DNA from: Deltaproteobacteria bacterium
GTDB taxonomy: Bacteria > Myxococcota_A > UBA9160 > SZUA-336
DNA length: 36,307 nt
Assembly (NCBI GenBank): GCA_029261925.1
Contig: JAJDAJ010000085.1
Span: 88,463 to 124,769 of the forward strand
Reading direction: 5' to 3'
Both the position numbers and the translations under genes were made by a program. Shown piece after piece: positions 1-8,758 of the stretch (positions are counted from its first letter, which is position 1; each line of letters begins with the position of its first letter). The notes beneath the pieces are model-generated. The model was not told the origin of the DNA and did no database searches. It saw only the letters and a program-made list of their open reading frames with translations.

Positions 1-1062
1 CCGAAGGTCATCGTCGTGCGCTTCGGCGGCGGGGTGCGTCGCCGCGAGACGATCGACGCCGAGCACGGCTACGCCCCTTACCTGCTCCACGACCTCGCGC
101 CCCGCGGGACGCTGTTCACGAACGTGGAGATCTCCTCGGAGCCGGGCATCGACACGAGCCACGGCCAGGGCACGCTGAACCTGCTCATCGGTCGCTACGC
201 GCACTACACGGACGTACGCGGCAGGACGCTGGGAGATCGCTTCGAGGCCGCGCACCCGACGCTCTTCGAGTACCTGCGCCAGGCACGCGATGTGGCGCCG
301 CACGAGGCCATCCTGGTCAACGGCGAGGATCGCACCGACGAGGAGTTCTACGCCTTCTCGAACCACACCGACTACGGCCTTCCCTGGCGCGGTAGCGTCC
401 TCTCGCTGTATCGCTTCAAGTGCTACCTGCTGCGCCGTCAGCTGCGCGAGGGTCGCTTCGAGGGCGAGGTACTGCGCCGCAAGCAGCTCGAGCTCGCGAA
501 GCTCGAGGCGCTGGACCACCGCGACCAGAATGTCGACGGGCAGGGCGGCGAGATCGAGGCCTTCTGGGAGCGCTGGCGACGTCACTACGGCGAGAGCGGT
601 CTGGTCAACCCGCGCGGCGACCGCCTGCTGACGGAGCTGGCGATCCGCGCGCTGCGCGAGCTCAGACCGCGCCTGATGATGGTCTGCTACAACGACCCCG
701 ACTACGTGCACTGGGGAAATCCCGCGCACTACACGCGCGGCATCGCGATCATGGACGAGGGTCTGCGGCGCCTGGCCGACACGGTGGATGCGGACCCGTT
801 CTACCGCGGAGACACCGTGTTCGCGGTCGTCCCGGACTGCGGGCGCGACGACAACCGCTTCATGACCGTGCCCTTCCAGCACCACTTCAACTCCCGCTCG
901 AGCCGGGAGATCTTCGCGCTGCTCTTCGGGGCCGGGATCGCGCGCGGGCAGGTCGTGGACCGGCGCGTCGAGCAGATCGCGGTCACGCCCACGCTCGGAC
1001 ACCTGATGGGCGTGCCCACGCCCCACTGCTCGGCGCCCTTGCTGGGGGAGGCGCTGGTGTGA
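1..1062 (+). CDS. alkaline-phosphatase-superfamily protein, 5' end missing
   Basis: The reading frame is open from the first base, so the true start lies upstream and at least 353 codons are present. The N-terminal part has a hydrophobic strand leading into FGGG, followed by a GTLF.N segment and SHGQGTLNLLIGRY, the layout of alkaline-phosphatase/sulfatase-fold enzymes. Near the C-terminus, AVVPDCGRDDN followed by an HHF segment and an SREIFALLFGAGI stretch looks like the second metal-binding region (Asp and His ligands) of the same fold. Substrate cannot be told; a phosphoester or sulfate ester hydrolase is the family expectation. Its TGA overlaps the GTG of the following membrane-protein gene, so the two are translationally coupled. 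Superfamily fairly sure, function unknown. Confidence 0.7.
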   Translation, partial: PKVIVVRFGGGVRRRETIDAEHGYAPYLLHDLAPRGTLFTNVEISSEPGIDTSHGQGTLNLLIGRYAHYTDVRGRTLGDRFEAAHPTLFEYLRQARDVAPHEAILVNGEDRTDEEFYAFSNHTDYGLPWRGSVLSLYRFKCYLLRRQLREGRFEGEVLRRKQLELAKLEALDHRDQNVDGQGGEIEAFWERWRRHYGESGLVNPRGDRLLTELAIRALRELRPRLMMVCYNDPDYVHWGNPAHYTRGIAIMDEGLRRLADTVDADPFYRGDTVFAVVPDCGRDDNRFMTVPFQHHFNSRSSREIFALLFGAGIARGQVVDRRVEQIAVTPTLGHLMGVPTPHCSAPLLGEALV

Positions 1063-2156
1063 TCCGGCGCGGCATCGGTCGCGTCTGGCGCGCGCTCGTC
1101 GGCGCGCTGCTCTGCCAGGGGCTGCCGAGCTCCGTGCTCGTGGTCGGCTGGACCCAGCGGCTGATGCAGCGCGAGACCCTGCGCTCCTGGCACGGCCAGC
1201 GCCGCGACGCGGGTCCGCCGGACTTCGAGACCTTCGCGGCGGCCGACGAGGCGACGGCCGGCGCGGCGTGCCCGCCGGCGTGGGTGCTGGGCCCGGCGCC
1301 GCGCGCGCGCCTGCGCGACCGGGTCCGCGGACTCTGGGACAACGCGCGCCTGGGGATCGCGGCGACATGCAACGTCTGGGCACTCACGCTGCCCGGCTGC
1401 GTGCTCTGGCTCTTCTCCTGGTACGACGGCTGGAGCAACTCGTTCAACAAGGGCTACGAGCAGGCCGAGGTCGGACCGCTGGTGAGCCTGCTCGGCACGG
1501 CGCTGTTCATCGGGGCGATGCTCTACGTGCCCATGGCACAGGCGCGGCAGGCCGCGACCGGGAGCTTCCGCGCGTTCTGGGACGTGCGGCTCGTCTGGGA
1601 CCTGGCGCGGCGCCGCTGGTGGCCGTACGTGCGCCTCGCCGCCCTCTACGCGCTGCTCTTCGTGCCGGTGATGATCCTCAAGACGGCGCCGATCGCGTTC
1701 GACCGGCTGCCGGGCTACGCGAGCCGGGACGACGCGCGCGTGCTCGAGCTGCTCGCGACCTACTTCTTCTGGTCGGGCCTGCTCGTCTTCGGCGCCTACG
1801 TGCTGGTGCGCCGGGCGGCCGCGCGCATCTACGCGTGCGCGGTGCTCGACGCCCTGCGCGCCGGGGCGCTGCTGCAGGAGCAGCTGGCTCCGCTCGAGCG
1901 CTCGGCGCTGGACCGGCTCGGTCTGCTGCACCCCGAGCCCGCGCCCGAGCGCCACGTCGTCGTGCGCGCGCTGCGCGGTGCGGGGCTCTGGGCGGCGCGC
2001 AGCGCGGCGGTCGCCGCCGCGGCGGCGATCTGGCTCGGCTTCGTCGCGCAGATCTACGTCTCGGAGTTCCTCAACTACCACGCCGCGCTGGGCTGGCTGA
2101 ACCAGCCGCTCGTGCAGCTGCCGTTCTTCCGCTACATCCCGCCCGGGCTCGGCTGA
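1059..2156 (+). CDS. multi-pass membrane protein of unknown function
   Basis: A 365-residue protein read from a GTG that overlaps the preceding stop (GTGA). I do not recognise the family. It has about five hydrophobic segments: a short N-terminal one, one near WALTLPGCVLWLFSW, one near LLGTALFIGAMLYVPMA, one near LYALLFVPVMIL, one near YFFWSGLLVFGAYVLV, and a C-terminal alanine-rich helix before a tail with several aromatic residues. Between the first helices lies a soluble Arg-rich stretch. The coupling to the phosphatase-like gene suggests the two act together, perhaps with this one as a membrane partner; that is inference only. It converges on the SDR gene with a 10-base gap. Confidence 0.75.
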   Translation: MIRRGIGRVWRALVGALLCQGLPSSVLVVGWTQRLMQRETLRSWHGQRRDAGPPDFETFAAADEATAGAACPPAWVLGPAPRARLRDRVRGLWDNARLGIAATCNVWALTLPGCVLWLFSWYDGWSNSFNKGYEQAEVGPLVSLLGTALFIGAMLYVPMAQARQAATGSFRAFWDVRLVWDLARRRWWPYVRLAALYALLFVPVMILKTAPIAFDRLPGYASRDDARVLELLATYFFWSGLLVFGAYVLVRRAAARIYACAVLDALRAGALLQEQLAPLERSALDRLGLLHPEPAPERHVVVRALRGAGLWAARSAAVAAAAAIWLGFVAQIYVSEFLNYHAALGWLNQPLVQLPFFRYIPPGLG

Positions 2157-2166
2157 CGGCGCGCGC

Positions 2167-3003
2167 TCAGGCGTCCGGAAGCGCGTCGAGGCCGCGCTCG
2201 ATCTCGCGGAAGCGCTCCGCGACGTCGTCGCGGATGTGCGGGTGGGTCGGGATCACGAACAGGCCCCGGCGCAGACCCTCGAGCGCGCACGCGGCAACCT
2301 CGTCGGGGCTGCGCGCCAGCGAGCCCATGGCGCGGGCCACCACCGGGTCGATGGCCGGGTCGACCGGGGGCGGGGCCGTGCCCAGTCGTCCCGGTCGCGA
2401 GGCGCTCGAGCTGCGGCCCAGGCCCGTGTTCACCGGTCCCGGACAGAGCACGCTGACGCCGATGCCCGCGGGCTCGAGCTCGGCGCGCAGTCCGTCCGCC
2501 ATGGCCAGCACGCAGTGCTTGCTCATGACGTAGGCGTGGATCGGCATGCCGCGCGTGAAGCCGGGGTAGGACAGGCTCGTCTCGGAGCCCGTCATCAGCA
2601 CGTGGCCGGTGCGCCCCTCGCCGCGGACCCGCGCGACCCAGGGGCGGCACGTGTTCAGGATTCCCCAGACGTTCACGTCCAGGATCCAGTCCAGCTCCGC
2701 GCGCGGGGCCTCGAGCAGCGAGCCCTGCGTGACCACCCCGGCGTTCGCGCAGAGCAGGTCGATCGGGCCGATCTCGTCCCAGGCGTGATCGACCACGCGG
2801 GCGAGGGCGTCGGCGTCGGTCACGTCACACGGCGCGCTGGCCGCGCCCAGGTCGGAGGCGCTGCGCGCGAGCTTCTCCGCCGCGATGTCGGTCAGGAAGA
2901 CGCGCGCGCCCCGGGCGCGCGCCGCGCGGCCCAGCGCCAGACCGATGCCGTCAGCGCCACCGGTGACCAGGACGCCCCTGCCGTCGAGCTTCTCGAAGTC
3001 CAT
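2167..3003 (-). CDS. SDR family NAD(P)-dependent oxidoreductase
   Basis: A 278-residue classical short-chain dehydrogenase/reductase. The nucleotide-binding motif TGGADGIG is at residues 14-21, the structural motif appears as CANAG near residue 88, and the catalytic Ser lies in the MTGSETS stretch with Tyr and Lys in YVMSK. Length and Rossmann layout are normal for the family; the C-terminal part carries an LxPGPVNTG-type loop. The ATG is preceded by AGAGGA at suitable distance and by a TAGACT hexamer 27 bases upstream. Substrate cannot be predicted. It lies downstream of the amidohydrolase gene on the same strand, separated by about 120 bases that hold this promoter-like site. Confidence 0.9.
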   Translation of the reverse strand: MDFEKLDGRGVLVTGGADGIGLALGRAARARGARVFLTDIAAEKLARSASDLGAASAPCDVTDADALARVVDHAWDEIGPIDLLCANAGVVTQGSLLEAPRAELDWILDVNVWGILNTCRPWVARVRGEGRTGHVLMTGSETSLSYPGFTRGMPIHAYVMSKHCVLAMADGLRAELEPAGIGVSVLCPGPVNTGLGRSSSASRPGRLGTAPPPVDPAIDPVVARAMGSLARSPDEVAACALEGLRRGLFVIPTHPHIRDDVAERFREIERGLDALPDA

Positions 3004-3030
3004 CGCAGCGTTCCTCTCCGTCCGTGCGCC

Positions 3031-3036
3031 AGTCTA
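3031..3036 (-). promoter_or_regulatory. -10-like hexamer TAGACT upstream of the SDR gene
   Basis: On the minus strand TAGACT lies 27 bases before the ATG at 3003. No clear -35 box is visible. The same hexamer recurs before other genes outside the stress island, which supports it. Confidence 0.4.
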
Positions 3037-3125
3037 GCCGCGGACCTGAGGCGTGCGCAGAGCCGGCGCTCCTCGAGCGCCAGCGAGCGCGCCCGGCCCG
3101 ACGCTCCGACCTCGTGCCGGACCGC

Positions 3126-4838
3126 TCAGGGCTCCACGGTCTCGGTATCGCGGCCGGAGCGGAGCACGCGGCCGGGTCGCGCGTGCGTGTACGTGCCCCG
3201 TTCCAGCACGGGCACCCCGTTGACGATCACGTGCTCGATGCCCCGCGCCTCGGCGTACAGCCGGGTGGCCCCGCCCGGCAGGTCGTCGCGTGAGTGGATC
3301 GGGCCCACGCCGACCGTGTCGGGGTCGAGCACGACCAGGTCGGCGTGCCAGCCCGTGGCGATCCGGCCGCGCTCGCGCAGACCGTAGAGCCGCGCCGGGG
3401 CGTCGGTGAGCTGGGCGATGGCCTCCTCGAGCCCGAGCAGACCGCGCTCGCGCACGCCCTCGGCCAGCAGGCGCGTGCCGAACGCGAAGGTGTCGATCAT
3501 GTCGAGGTGGGCTCCCGCGTCCGAGGCGCCGACGAGCGTGCGCGGATCGCGCCAGACGCGGCCACGCAGCTCCCAGCTGGCGTCGTCGTTGCCGGGCAGC
3601 TCGGGCAGGAAGGACGTGCGCAGCTCCTCGTCGAGCGCCAGGTCCAGCAGTGCGTCGAGGCCCTGCCTGCCCGTGGCGCGTGCCAGCTCCGCGATCGTGC
3701 GGCCGCGCCAGTGTGCGTTGCGCTCGTGGAACGTCTCGACGATGCGCAGCCGCTCCCAGTCCACGACGTGGCGCAGCATGCCCACGTCGGGCGAGCGTGT
3801 ACCCGCGTCGAGCTCGCGGCGCAGGGCGGGATCGCGCAGCGCGCTCACGCGCTCCTCCAGCGGGAGCGACATCACGCTCGCCCAGCCGGGCAGCGCGTCG
3901 AAGAGGGCGCCCGTGCGCAGGTTGATGCGCGCCTCGACCACCTGCGGCAGTGTGAGCGCGACGATGCGCGCGCCGCGGGCGGCCGCGACGTCGCAGGCCG
4001 CCAGCTGCTGCTCGTGCGCGCCGGGCGCCGCCGCGCTGACGTTCAGCACGTTCCAGTTCAGCGGGCGCTGGCCGGCCCGGGACATCTCGACCATCAGATC
4101 GACGAGCTCGTCGGGAAACGGGTCGATCGGCGGCACCATCTCGAGCGTGGTGCCGGGGTGCTCGCGCACGATCGCGCAGAGCTCGAGGATCTCGGCGCGG
4201 TCGGCGTGTCGCGACGGCACGGGTGCCCCGTCGCCGTCGAGATGCGTCGGCGCGAGCGAGGTCGAGAAGCCCAGGCCGCCCCCGGCCAGCGAGGCCCCGA
4301 GCAGCTCGCGCATCGCGTGCAGCTGTCCGGTCGTGGCACGCCCCCCGACGGCCGCGGCGCCCATCACCACCCGGCGCAGCGTGGAGTGGCCGACCAGGAA
4401 GCCGGCGTTGATCGCCAGCCGGCCGTCGAGTCGCGAGAGGTACTCGTCGAAGCTCGACCAGTCGCCGGCCACGCCCGCGGCCAGGCTCTCGAGCGGCATG
4501 CCCTCCACACGCGAGAGCATGCGCAGGAGGTAGTCGCGCTCGCTCGCGCGCAGCGGCGCCAGGCTGAAGCCGCAGTTGCCGCCGATCACGCTGGTCACGC
4601 CGTGCTCGGAGGAGGGCGTGACGCACGGGTCCCAGAGTACCTGGGCGTCGTAGTGGGTGTGGATGTCGACGAAGCCCGGCGCCACGACGCGTCCGCCGGC
4701 GTCGATCTCGCGCCGCGCGGCGCCCGCGCGATGCGTCAGCTCGACGATGCGACCGTCCTCGACGCCCACGTCGGCGTGCCGCAGCGGCGCGCCCGTCCCG
4801 TCGGCCACGCGTCCGCCGCGGATCACCAGGTCCAGCAC
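3126..4838 (-). CDS. N-acyl-D-amino-acid deacylase-type amidohydrolase
   Basis: A 570-residue enzyme of the D-aminoacylase branch of the metal-dependent amidohydrolase superfamily. The small beta-sandwich N-terminal segment leads into the metal site VDIHTHYD (His60, His62). Cys89 in GGNCGF matches the metal-bridging cysteine of D-aminoacylases, and GASDAGAHLD near residue 437 gives the catalytic aspartate. The C-terminal part returns to the sandwich (ATGWHADLVVLDPD). Known members remove N-acyl groups from D-amino acids or act on related amides or hydantoins; the substrate here is not determinable. The start is a GTG (VTG-type annotation would read it as Met). Length is usual. It sits between an SDR gene and a lipoprotein gene on the same strand. 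Confidence 0.9.
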   Translation of the reverse strand: MLDLVIRGGRVADGTGAPLRHADVGVEDGRIVELTHRAGAARREIDAGGRVVAPGFVDIHTHYDAQVLWDPCVTPSSEHGVTSVIGGNCGFSLAPLRASERDYLLRMLSRVEGMPLESLAAGVAGDWSSFDEYLSRLDGRLAINAGFLVGHSTLRRVVMGAAAVGGRATTGQLHAMRELLGASLAGGGLGFSTSLAPTHLDGDGAPVPSRHADRAEILELCAIVREHPGTTLEMVPPIDPFPDELVDLMVEMSRAGQRPLNWNVLNVSAAAPGAHEQQLAACDVAAARGARIVALTLPQVVEARINLRTGALFDALPGWASVMSLPLEERVSALRDPALRRELDAGTRSPDVGMLRHVVDWERLRIVETFHERNAHWRGRTIAELARATGRQGLDALLDLALDEELRTSFLPELPGNDDASWELRGRVWRDPRTLVGASDAGAHLDMIDTFAFGTRLLAEGVRERGLLGLEEAIAQLTDAPARLYGLRERGRIATGWHADLVVLDPDTVGVGPIHSRDDLPGGATRLYAEARGIEHVIVNGVPVLERGTYTHARPGRVLRSGRDTETVEP

Positions 4839-4844
4839 GCGGTC

Positions 4845-4850
4845 ATCCTA
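4845..4850 (-). promoter_or_regulatory. -10-like hexamer TAGGAT upstream of the deacylase gene
   Basis: On the minus strand TAGGAT lies only 6 bases before the GTG start, so transcription from it would give an almost leaderless message. Similar to the TAGACT/TAGAAT sites of neighbouring genes but weaker. Confidence 0.3.
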
Positions 4851-4882
4851 CGCGTCCGGGGGCGGGCCCGCAGCGGGGGTGG

Positions 4883-5410
4883 CTACGCCGCGGGACGGAG
4901 GGAGGCGAGCACGGCCTCGAAGTCGGCCCGGTTGCGCTCGAACCTGGACGGAAGGCTCCAGAGCACGACCTGGTGGAAGTGCGTCGGCGTCGCGATCGCC
5001 ACGTGCCAGTACCGGATGCGCACGCGGTCCACGCTTCCCTGCAGCACGTAGCGCAGGGCGGGCTGGCCGCCGAGCACCAGGGTCTCGGGCCCCTCGGTGC
5101 GGGCGTCCTCCAGCGATCCCAGGAGGATCTCGCGCGTCCGGTCGCTGAACGCCGCCAGCGTCATGTCGTCGCTGAAGTCCATCCGGGCCTCGCTGAGGAC
5201 CATGCAGTAGGCCTCGCGGAACAGGTTGCCCATCTGGAGGTCGGCCGCGTCGTTCAGGTCGGACAGCAATGACCAGCTCGCCGGTCTCAGGATCTCGAAC
5301 CGGCCTTCGAGGAAAGCGGTCGTGACCGGCGCAGAGTCGCGGCAGCCCACGAGCGCGGCCGCCAGCAGTAGCGGCAGCGACAGGATCCTGGCCCGAGCCG
5401 CGAAGCGCAC
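4883..5410 (-). CDS. predicted lipoprotein of unknown function
   Basis: A 175-residue protein with an Arg-containing N-terminus, a Leu/Ala-rich core and a lipobox ending at Cys23 (ALVGC), so it should be a lipoprotein exported by Sec. The GTG start at 5410 was chosen because GGAGGTGA lies four bases upstream and the lipoprotein signal begins right there; the frame stays open further upstream but that part looks non-coding. The mature part is a compact alpha/beta-type sequence with YWHVAIATPTHFHQVVLWS near the end and a final F..VLASLR helix, reminiscent of small outer-membrane-facing proteins that use PsbP/DUF1795-like folds. I cannot assign a function. It is divergent from the Dabb operon. 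Confidence 0.75.
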   Translation of the reverse strand: MRFAARARILSLPLLLAAALVGCRDSAPVTTAFLEGRFEILRPASWSLLSDLNDAADLQMGNLFREAYCMVLSEARMDFSDDMTLAAFSDRTREILLGSLEDARTEGPETLVLGGQPALRYVLQGSVDRVRIRYWHVAIATPTHFHQVVLWSLPSRFERNRADFEAVLASLRPAA

Positions 5411-5477
5411 CCCTTCACCTCCGGGTGCGAAGCTACGCCGCGCTCCGTCCGGAGTCCAGTATCCGTCGGGCGCGGTG

Positions 5478-5483
5478 TAGAAT
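5478..5483 (+). promoter_or_regulatory. -10-like hexamer TAGAAT upstream of the Dabb/NIPSNAP operon
   Basis: TAGAAT lies 33 bases before the ATG at 5517, in the divergent region between the lipoprotein gene and this operon. A -35 box is not evident. Confidence 0.45.
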
Positions 5484-5516
5484 CCGGGGCGCGCGCGGGG
5501 CGCGCACGGGAGGCGC

Positions 5517-6155
5517 ATGAGGGTCGTCGGCATGATCCACCTGGAGCCCGGCGCGGACGCGGCCGGGGTCGAGGCCAGCGTGGCGCGGGTGCCCGACGCG
5601 GTCGCGGAGGTGCGGCGCGCGAGTCTCGGGCGGCACCTGCCGGGCTCGATGGGCGGCGGCGAGTACACCTGGGACGTGCTGCTGGACGGCGCTGACGCCG
5701 GGCGCCTGCTGGCCTCGGCGCCCGTCGCAGAGCTGGCCGATCGCGGTGCCCGGCTCGATGCGGTGGCCTTCGCGCCCTGGCACGGGGCGGTGCCCGAGCC
5801 CGGGATCGGCGCCTGCGTGAAGCGCACCCTGCTGCTGCGGATCGAGGACGGCACGCCCAGCGCCGAGCTCGAGCTCTTCGAGCGCGACCTCGTGGGCATG
5901 GTCGAGCACATCGGCGCCATCCGGAACTGGGCGCTCAGCCGCGTGGATCCGCGGCTGCACGCGTCGCGCTGGACGCACGTCTGGGAGCAGGAGTACCGCG
6001 ACGTGAGCGGGCTGGAGGTCGACTACATGATGAGTCCGTATCACTGGGGCCTGGTCGACGCCTGGTTCGACCCCGAGATGCCCCAGCGCATCGTCGACCG
6101 GGAGCTCGCGCACGTCTACTGCGAGGTCGACGCGTCGATCCTCGCCTGGAAGTGA
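5517..6155 (+). CDS. Dabb (stress-responsive alpha/beta-barrel) domain protein
   Basis: A 212-residue protein whose second half matches the Dabb dimeric alpha+beta barrel: CVKRTLLLRI strand, a helix with FERDLVGMVEHI, then WTHVWEQEYRD, a YHWGLVDAWFDPE stretch and a closing strand LAHVYCEVD. Its N-terminal half has similar strand spacing and may be a second degenerate barrel. Family members include small oxygenases, cyclases and proteins of unknown role; no catalytic residue can be assigned here. ATG start with GGGAGGCGC just upstream. Its stop overlaps the GTG of the next gene, giving a tight three-gene operon of ferredoxin-like barrel proteins. Confidence 0.8.
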   Translation: MRVVGMIHLEPGADAAGVEASVARVPDAVAEVRRASLGRHLPGSMGGGEYTWDVLLDGADAGRLLASAPVAELADRGARLDAVAFAPWHGAVPEPGIGACVKRTLLLRIEDGTPSAELELFERDLVGMVEHIGAIRNWALSRVDPRLHASRWTHVWEQEYRDVSGLEVDYMMSPYHWGLVDAWFDPEMPQRIVDRELAHVYCEVDASILAWK

Positions 6156-6829
6156 CGCGCATGCCGGTCCACATCCACGAGCGCATCGAGATCGACGGCG
6201 GCGGCCGGGGCAAGTTCATCGAGCTGGTCCGCACCTGGTGGGCCATGCACGCGCAGGAGCGCTACGGCATCCGCCTGGCGGGCGTCTGGGCCACGGTGGG
6301 CAGCACGGCGAACTGGCCGGAGGCGCAGCTCATCTGGGAGATGGAGGACTGGGAGCACTTCGCCCGCGCGCAGCAGGCGCAGTTCCCGCTCGAGGACAAG
6401 GACGCCTACGGTACGGAGCTGTGGTACCAGGCGCTGGACTACCGCAAGCACGGCACGGCCTCGCTGCTGACGCCGGCGTCGTTCTCTCCGGCGCTGCGCG
6501 CGGTCGAGCCCGAGGAGATCTTCCTGTACGAGGACGTGCGCTCGAAGCCCGGCGGCATGGACGCGTATCACGCGGCGCTCCAGGCGGAGTACCTGCCCGT
6601 GGCCGAGAAGCGGGGCCTGCGCCTTTTCGGTGCCTTCCGCCACGCCCTGGTGCCCAACACCGGCATCAACCTCTGGGCGCTGCGCGACTGGGATCACTGG
6701 ACCGAGCTGCTCGAGACCGAGTACACCGACCCTGCATACGGTGGCTGGCTCGAGCGCTGCAGCGAGCTGCTCGAGGACCTCGACGGCTACAACATCGTGG
6801 CGCCGCCGGCGCAGAGCCTGAGGACCTGA
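6152..6829 (+). CDS. NIPSNAP-like ferredoxin-fold protein (first copy)
   Basis: A 225-residue protein starting with GTG overlapping the previous stop; an ATG nine bases later is an alternative start. It contains two repeats of the NIPSNAP-type alpha+beta barrel: an N-terminal repeat with IHERIEIDGG, WATVGS and an LIWEMEDWEHFARA helix, and a C-terminal repeat with IFLYEDVRSKPGGMDAYHAAL, RLFGAFRHAL and LWALRDWDHW. The pattern strand-helix-strand-W..RDW is typical. Such proteins are often encoded beside degradative enzymes, but their role is mostly unknown. The next gene, one base downstream, is a paralogue. Confidence 0.75.
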   Translation: MTRMPVHIHERIEIDGGGRGKFIELVRTWWAMHAQERYGIRLAGVWATVGSTANWPEAQLIWEMEDWEHFARAQQAQFPLEDKDAYGTELWYQALDYRKHGTASLLTPASFSPALRAVEPEEIFLYEDVRSKPGGMDAYHAALQAEYLPVAEKRGLRLFGAFRHALVPNTGINLWALRDWDHWTELLETEYTDPAYGGWLERCSELLEDLDGYNIVAPPAQSLRT

Positions 6830-6830
6830 G

Positions 6831-7520
6831 GTGACGAAGATCTACCTGCACGAGGCCATGCGAACGGTTCCCGGCAAGGAGGAGCCGTACATGGCCACGG
6901 TCCTGGGCATCACCCAGCGGCCGGGGCGCGCCGATCGCGCGGACCACCGCCAGCTCGGTCTGTTCCGCACGGCCGAGACCTCGGGGACCTGGCCCGAGGG
7001 CGTCAACATCTGGGAGCACTCCTGGCAGAGCCAGGCCCACGCCCTGTCGATCCAGTTCGGCGACAGCGCGCGCGACACGAACATGGAGGACTGGTGGCAG
7101 CGCAACCTCCACCTGCGGCGCGGCGGCTACGACCGCCTGCTCGTGCCCACGTCGTACACGCGCGACGCTGCCGGGCTCGGCGCGGCCGACGTGCGCGGGC
7201 GGGTCTTCCTGCAGGAGATCCTCTGGCTGCCCTTCGGCCGGGCCGCGAGCTACCTCGAGGCCCTCGAGGCGCGCTTCCTGCCGGTGTCGCAGCGCTACGG
7301 CTGGCAGCTCGTCGGCGCGTACCGCGTGGCCATGCGGCCCCGGCAGGTGCTGACGCTCTTCGCGTTCCGCGACTGGAGCGAGCTGTCGGGCCTGCTCGCC
7401 GCGCGCGAGAGTGACCCGGCGCTGCGCGAGTGGTTCACCTATCGCGATGGACTGGTCGAGAGGCTGGAGGAGCTCGTGCTGCTGCCCGGTCGCCTGAACC
7501 CGCTGGGAATCCGCGACTGA
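6831..7520 (+). CDS. NIPSNAP-like ferredoxin-fold protein (second copy)
   Basis: A 229-residue paralogue of the preceding protein, starting at a GTG one base after its stop. It shows the same two-repeat plan: IYLHEAMRTVPGKEEPYMAT, then GLFRTAETSG and NIWEHSWQSQAHAL; then VFLQEILWLPFGRAASYLEA, WQLVGAYRVAM and LFAFRDWSELSGLL. The local tandem duplication suggests heteromeric assembly or divergence on one substrate. No catalytic residue is recognised. It converges on the amidohydrolase gene with only nine bases between the stops. Confidence 0.75.
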   Translation: MTKIYLHEAMRTVPGKEEPYMATVLGITQRPGRADRADHRQLGLFRTAETSGTWPEGVNIWEHSWQSQAHALSIQFGDSARDTNMEDWWQRNLHLRRGGYDRLLVPTSYTRDAAGLGAADVRGRVFLQEILWLPFGRAASYLEALEARFLPVSQRYGWQLVGAYRVAMRPRQVLTLFAFRDWSELSGLLAARESDPALREWFTYRDGLVERLEELVLLPGRLNPLGIRD

Positions 7521-7529
7521 GCCGCGCCG

Positions 7530-8741
7530 CTACTGCGCGATCCCGTAGAGCTCCGAGGTGTTCGCGCCGGCGATCCGCGCGCGCTGCCCGTCGCTCAGCG
7601 ACGCCGTGGCCGCGTCGAGCTCGCGCGTGGTCCCCGGGAACTTCGCATCGGGGTGCGGGTAGTCCGAGGCCCAGACCATGCGGTCGGCGCCCACGAGCGG
7701 CGAGTGCGCGGTGAACGCCAGCGTGGACTCGTCGGGGTCGAAGCTGATCCAGCACTGGCGGCGGAAGTAGGCCGACGGCGGCTCGTCGAGCCAGGGCACG
7801 TCGAAGCGGAACTCCTCCCAGTGGTGGTCGAGTCGCTCGAGCCACGGCACGATCCAGCCGCCGTTGGACTCGAGGAAGACCATGCGCAGCTCCGGGAAGC
7901 GCTGGCAGACGCCGCCGCCGAGCATGAAGGCGATCGTGGTCATCATGTCGACCGGGTTGGCGAGCGCCTGCACGAAGAAGTGGTTGTTGTGGCCGATCGA
8001 CAGACCCGGCAGGGCCGGGCGCAGATCGAGCTCGCCGCGGTTCCAGGCCGTGTCGAAGTCGAGCTTCTTGATCTGCAGCCCGCTGGCCGCGCCCGGGATG
8101 TCCCCGCTGAGCAGTGGGTGGAAGCCCAGGGCCAGGCCGGTGTCGCTGAAGGCCTTCCAGAGCGGGTCGTAGGCCGCGTCGGACAGCGGCTTCCAGTCGA
8201 GCGTGGGGTTGGGCCGCAGGAACGCCGTGACGATGTGCGGCAGCCGCGCGGCGCGGTGGATCTCCTCGACGCACGCGGCGATGTCCTGCTGCGGCAGCAC
8301 GGCGGCGCCGAAGAGGCGGCCCTCGCCGGCGGCGCAGTGCGCCGAGAGCCAGTCGTTGTACGCGCGGCAGGTGACCTTCGCGAGCTCGAGGTCGGCCACG
8401 TTGTAGATCGCGAGCAGTCCGGTCGGGTACAGGACGCTCTGGTCGATGCCGTCGGCATCCATCGCGGCCAGGCGACCCCGCGTCTCGTAGGCGCCGGCGG
8501 GGATCTCGCTGTAGCGCAGCTCGCCCGCGAACGCGCGCTGCTTGTCCTCCGCCGAGAAGCCCGCGACCGCGGCCGCGACGTAGACGTTGGCCGGCTCGCG
8601 CTTGCCGTCCATGACGATCCACTCCTGACCGTCGGCGTCCTCCTCCAGGTGCCAGACGCGGTCGCGCCAGGCCGCGGGCGCGTGCTCCGCGATCCCGCTG
8701 GGGTGCTCCACGACGTGGCCGTCGGCGTCGACGTAGCGCAT
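7530..8741 (-). CDS. COG2159-type (Amidohydro_2) amidohydrolase
   Basis: A 403-residue TIM-barrel amidohydrolase of the ACMSD-like group. The N-terminus VDADGHVVE carries the family's first metal-site motif in the D.DGH form. A conserved FHPL stretch sits mid-protein, GHNNHFFVQAL and VFLESNGGWIVPWL follow, and WASDYPHPD near residue 345 gives the late metal-binding/catalytic aspartate. Relatives are decarboxylases and hydrolases of aromatic or heterocyclic intermediates; the substrate is unknown. The ATG at 8741 starts directly on the first barrel strand; the open frame upstream of it lacks coding character. A TAGAAT hexamer lies 17 bases before it. Its C-terminal third is homologous to the orphan fragment at 35827-36243. 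Confidence 0.88.
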   Translation of the reverse strand: MRYVDADGHVVEHPSGIAEHAPAAWRDRVWHLEEDADGQEWIVMDGKREPANVYVAAAVAGFSAEDKQRAFAGELRYSEIPAGAYETRGRLAAMDADGIDQSVLYPTGLLAIYNVADLELAKVTCRAYNDWLSAHCAAGEGRLFGAAVLPQQDIAACVEEIHRAARLPHIVTAFLRPNPTLDWKPLSDAAYDPLWKAFSDTGLALGFHPLLSGDIPGAASGLQIKKLDFDTAWNRGELDLRPALPGLSIGHNNHFFVQALANPVDMMTTIAFMLGGGVCQRFPELRMVFLESNGGWIVPWLERLDHHWEEFRFDVPWLDEPPSAYFRRQCWISFDPDESTLAFTAHSPLVGADRMVWASDYPHPDAKFPGTTRELDAATASLSDGQRARIAGANTSELYGIAQ

Positions 8742-8758
8742 CCGGAACCTCCCACCGG

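Noticed and set aside
5411..5920. Upstream extension of the lipoprotein at 4883-5410 to a 345-residue protein
   Set aside because: The extension runs antisense through the Dabb gene and would bury the lipoprotein signal and its ribosome site in the middle of the protein.
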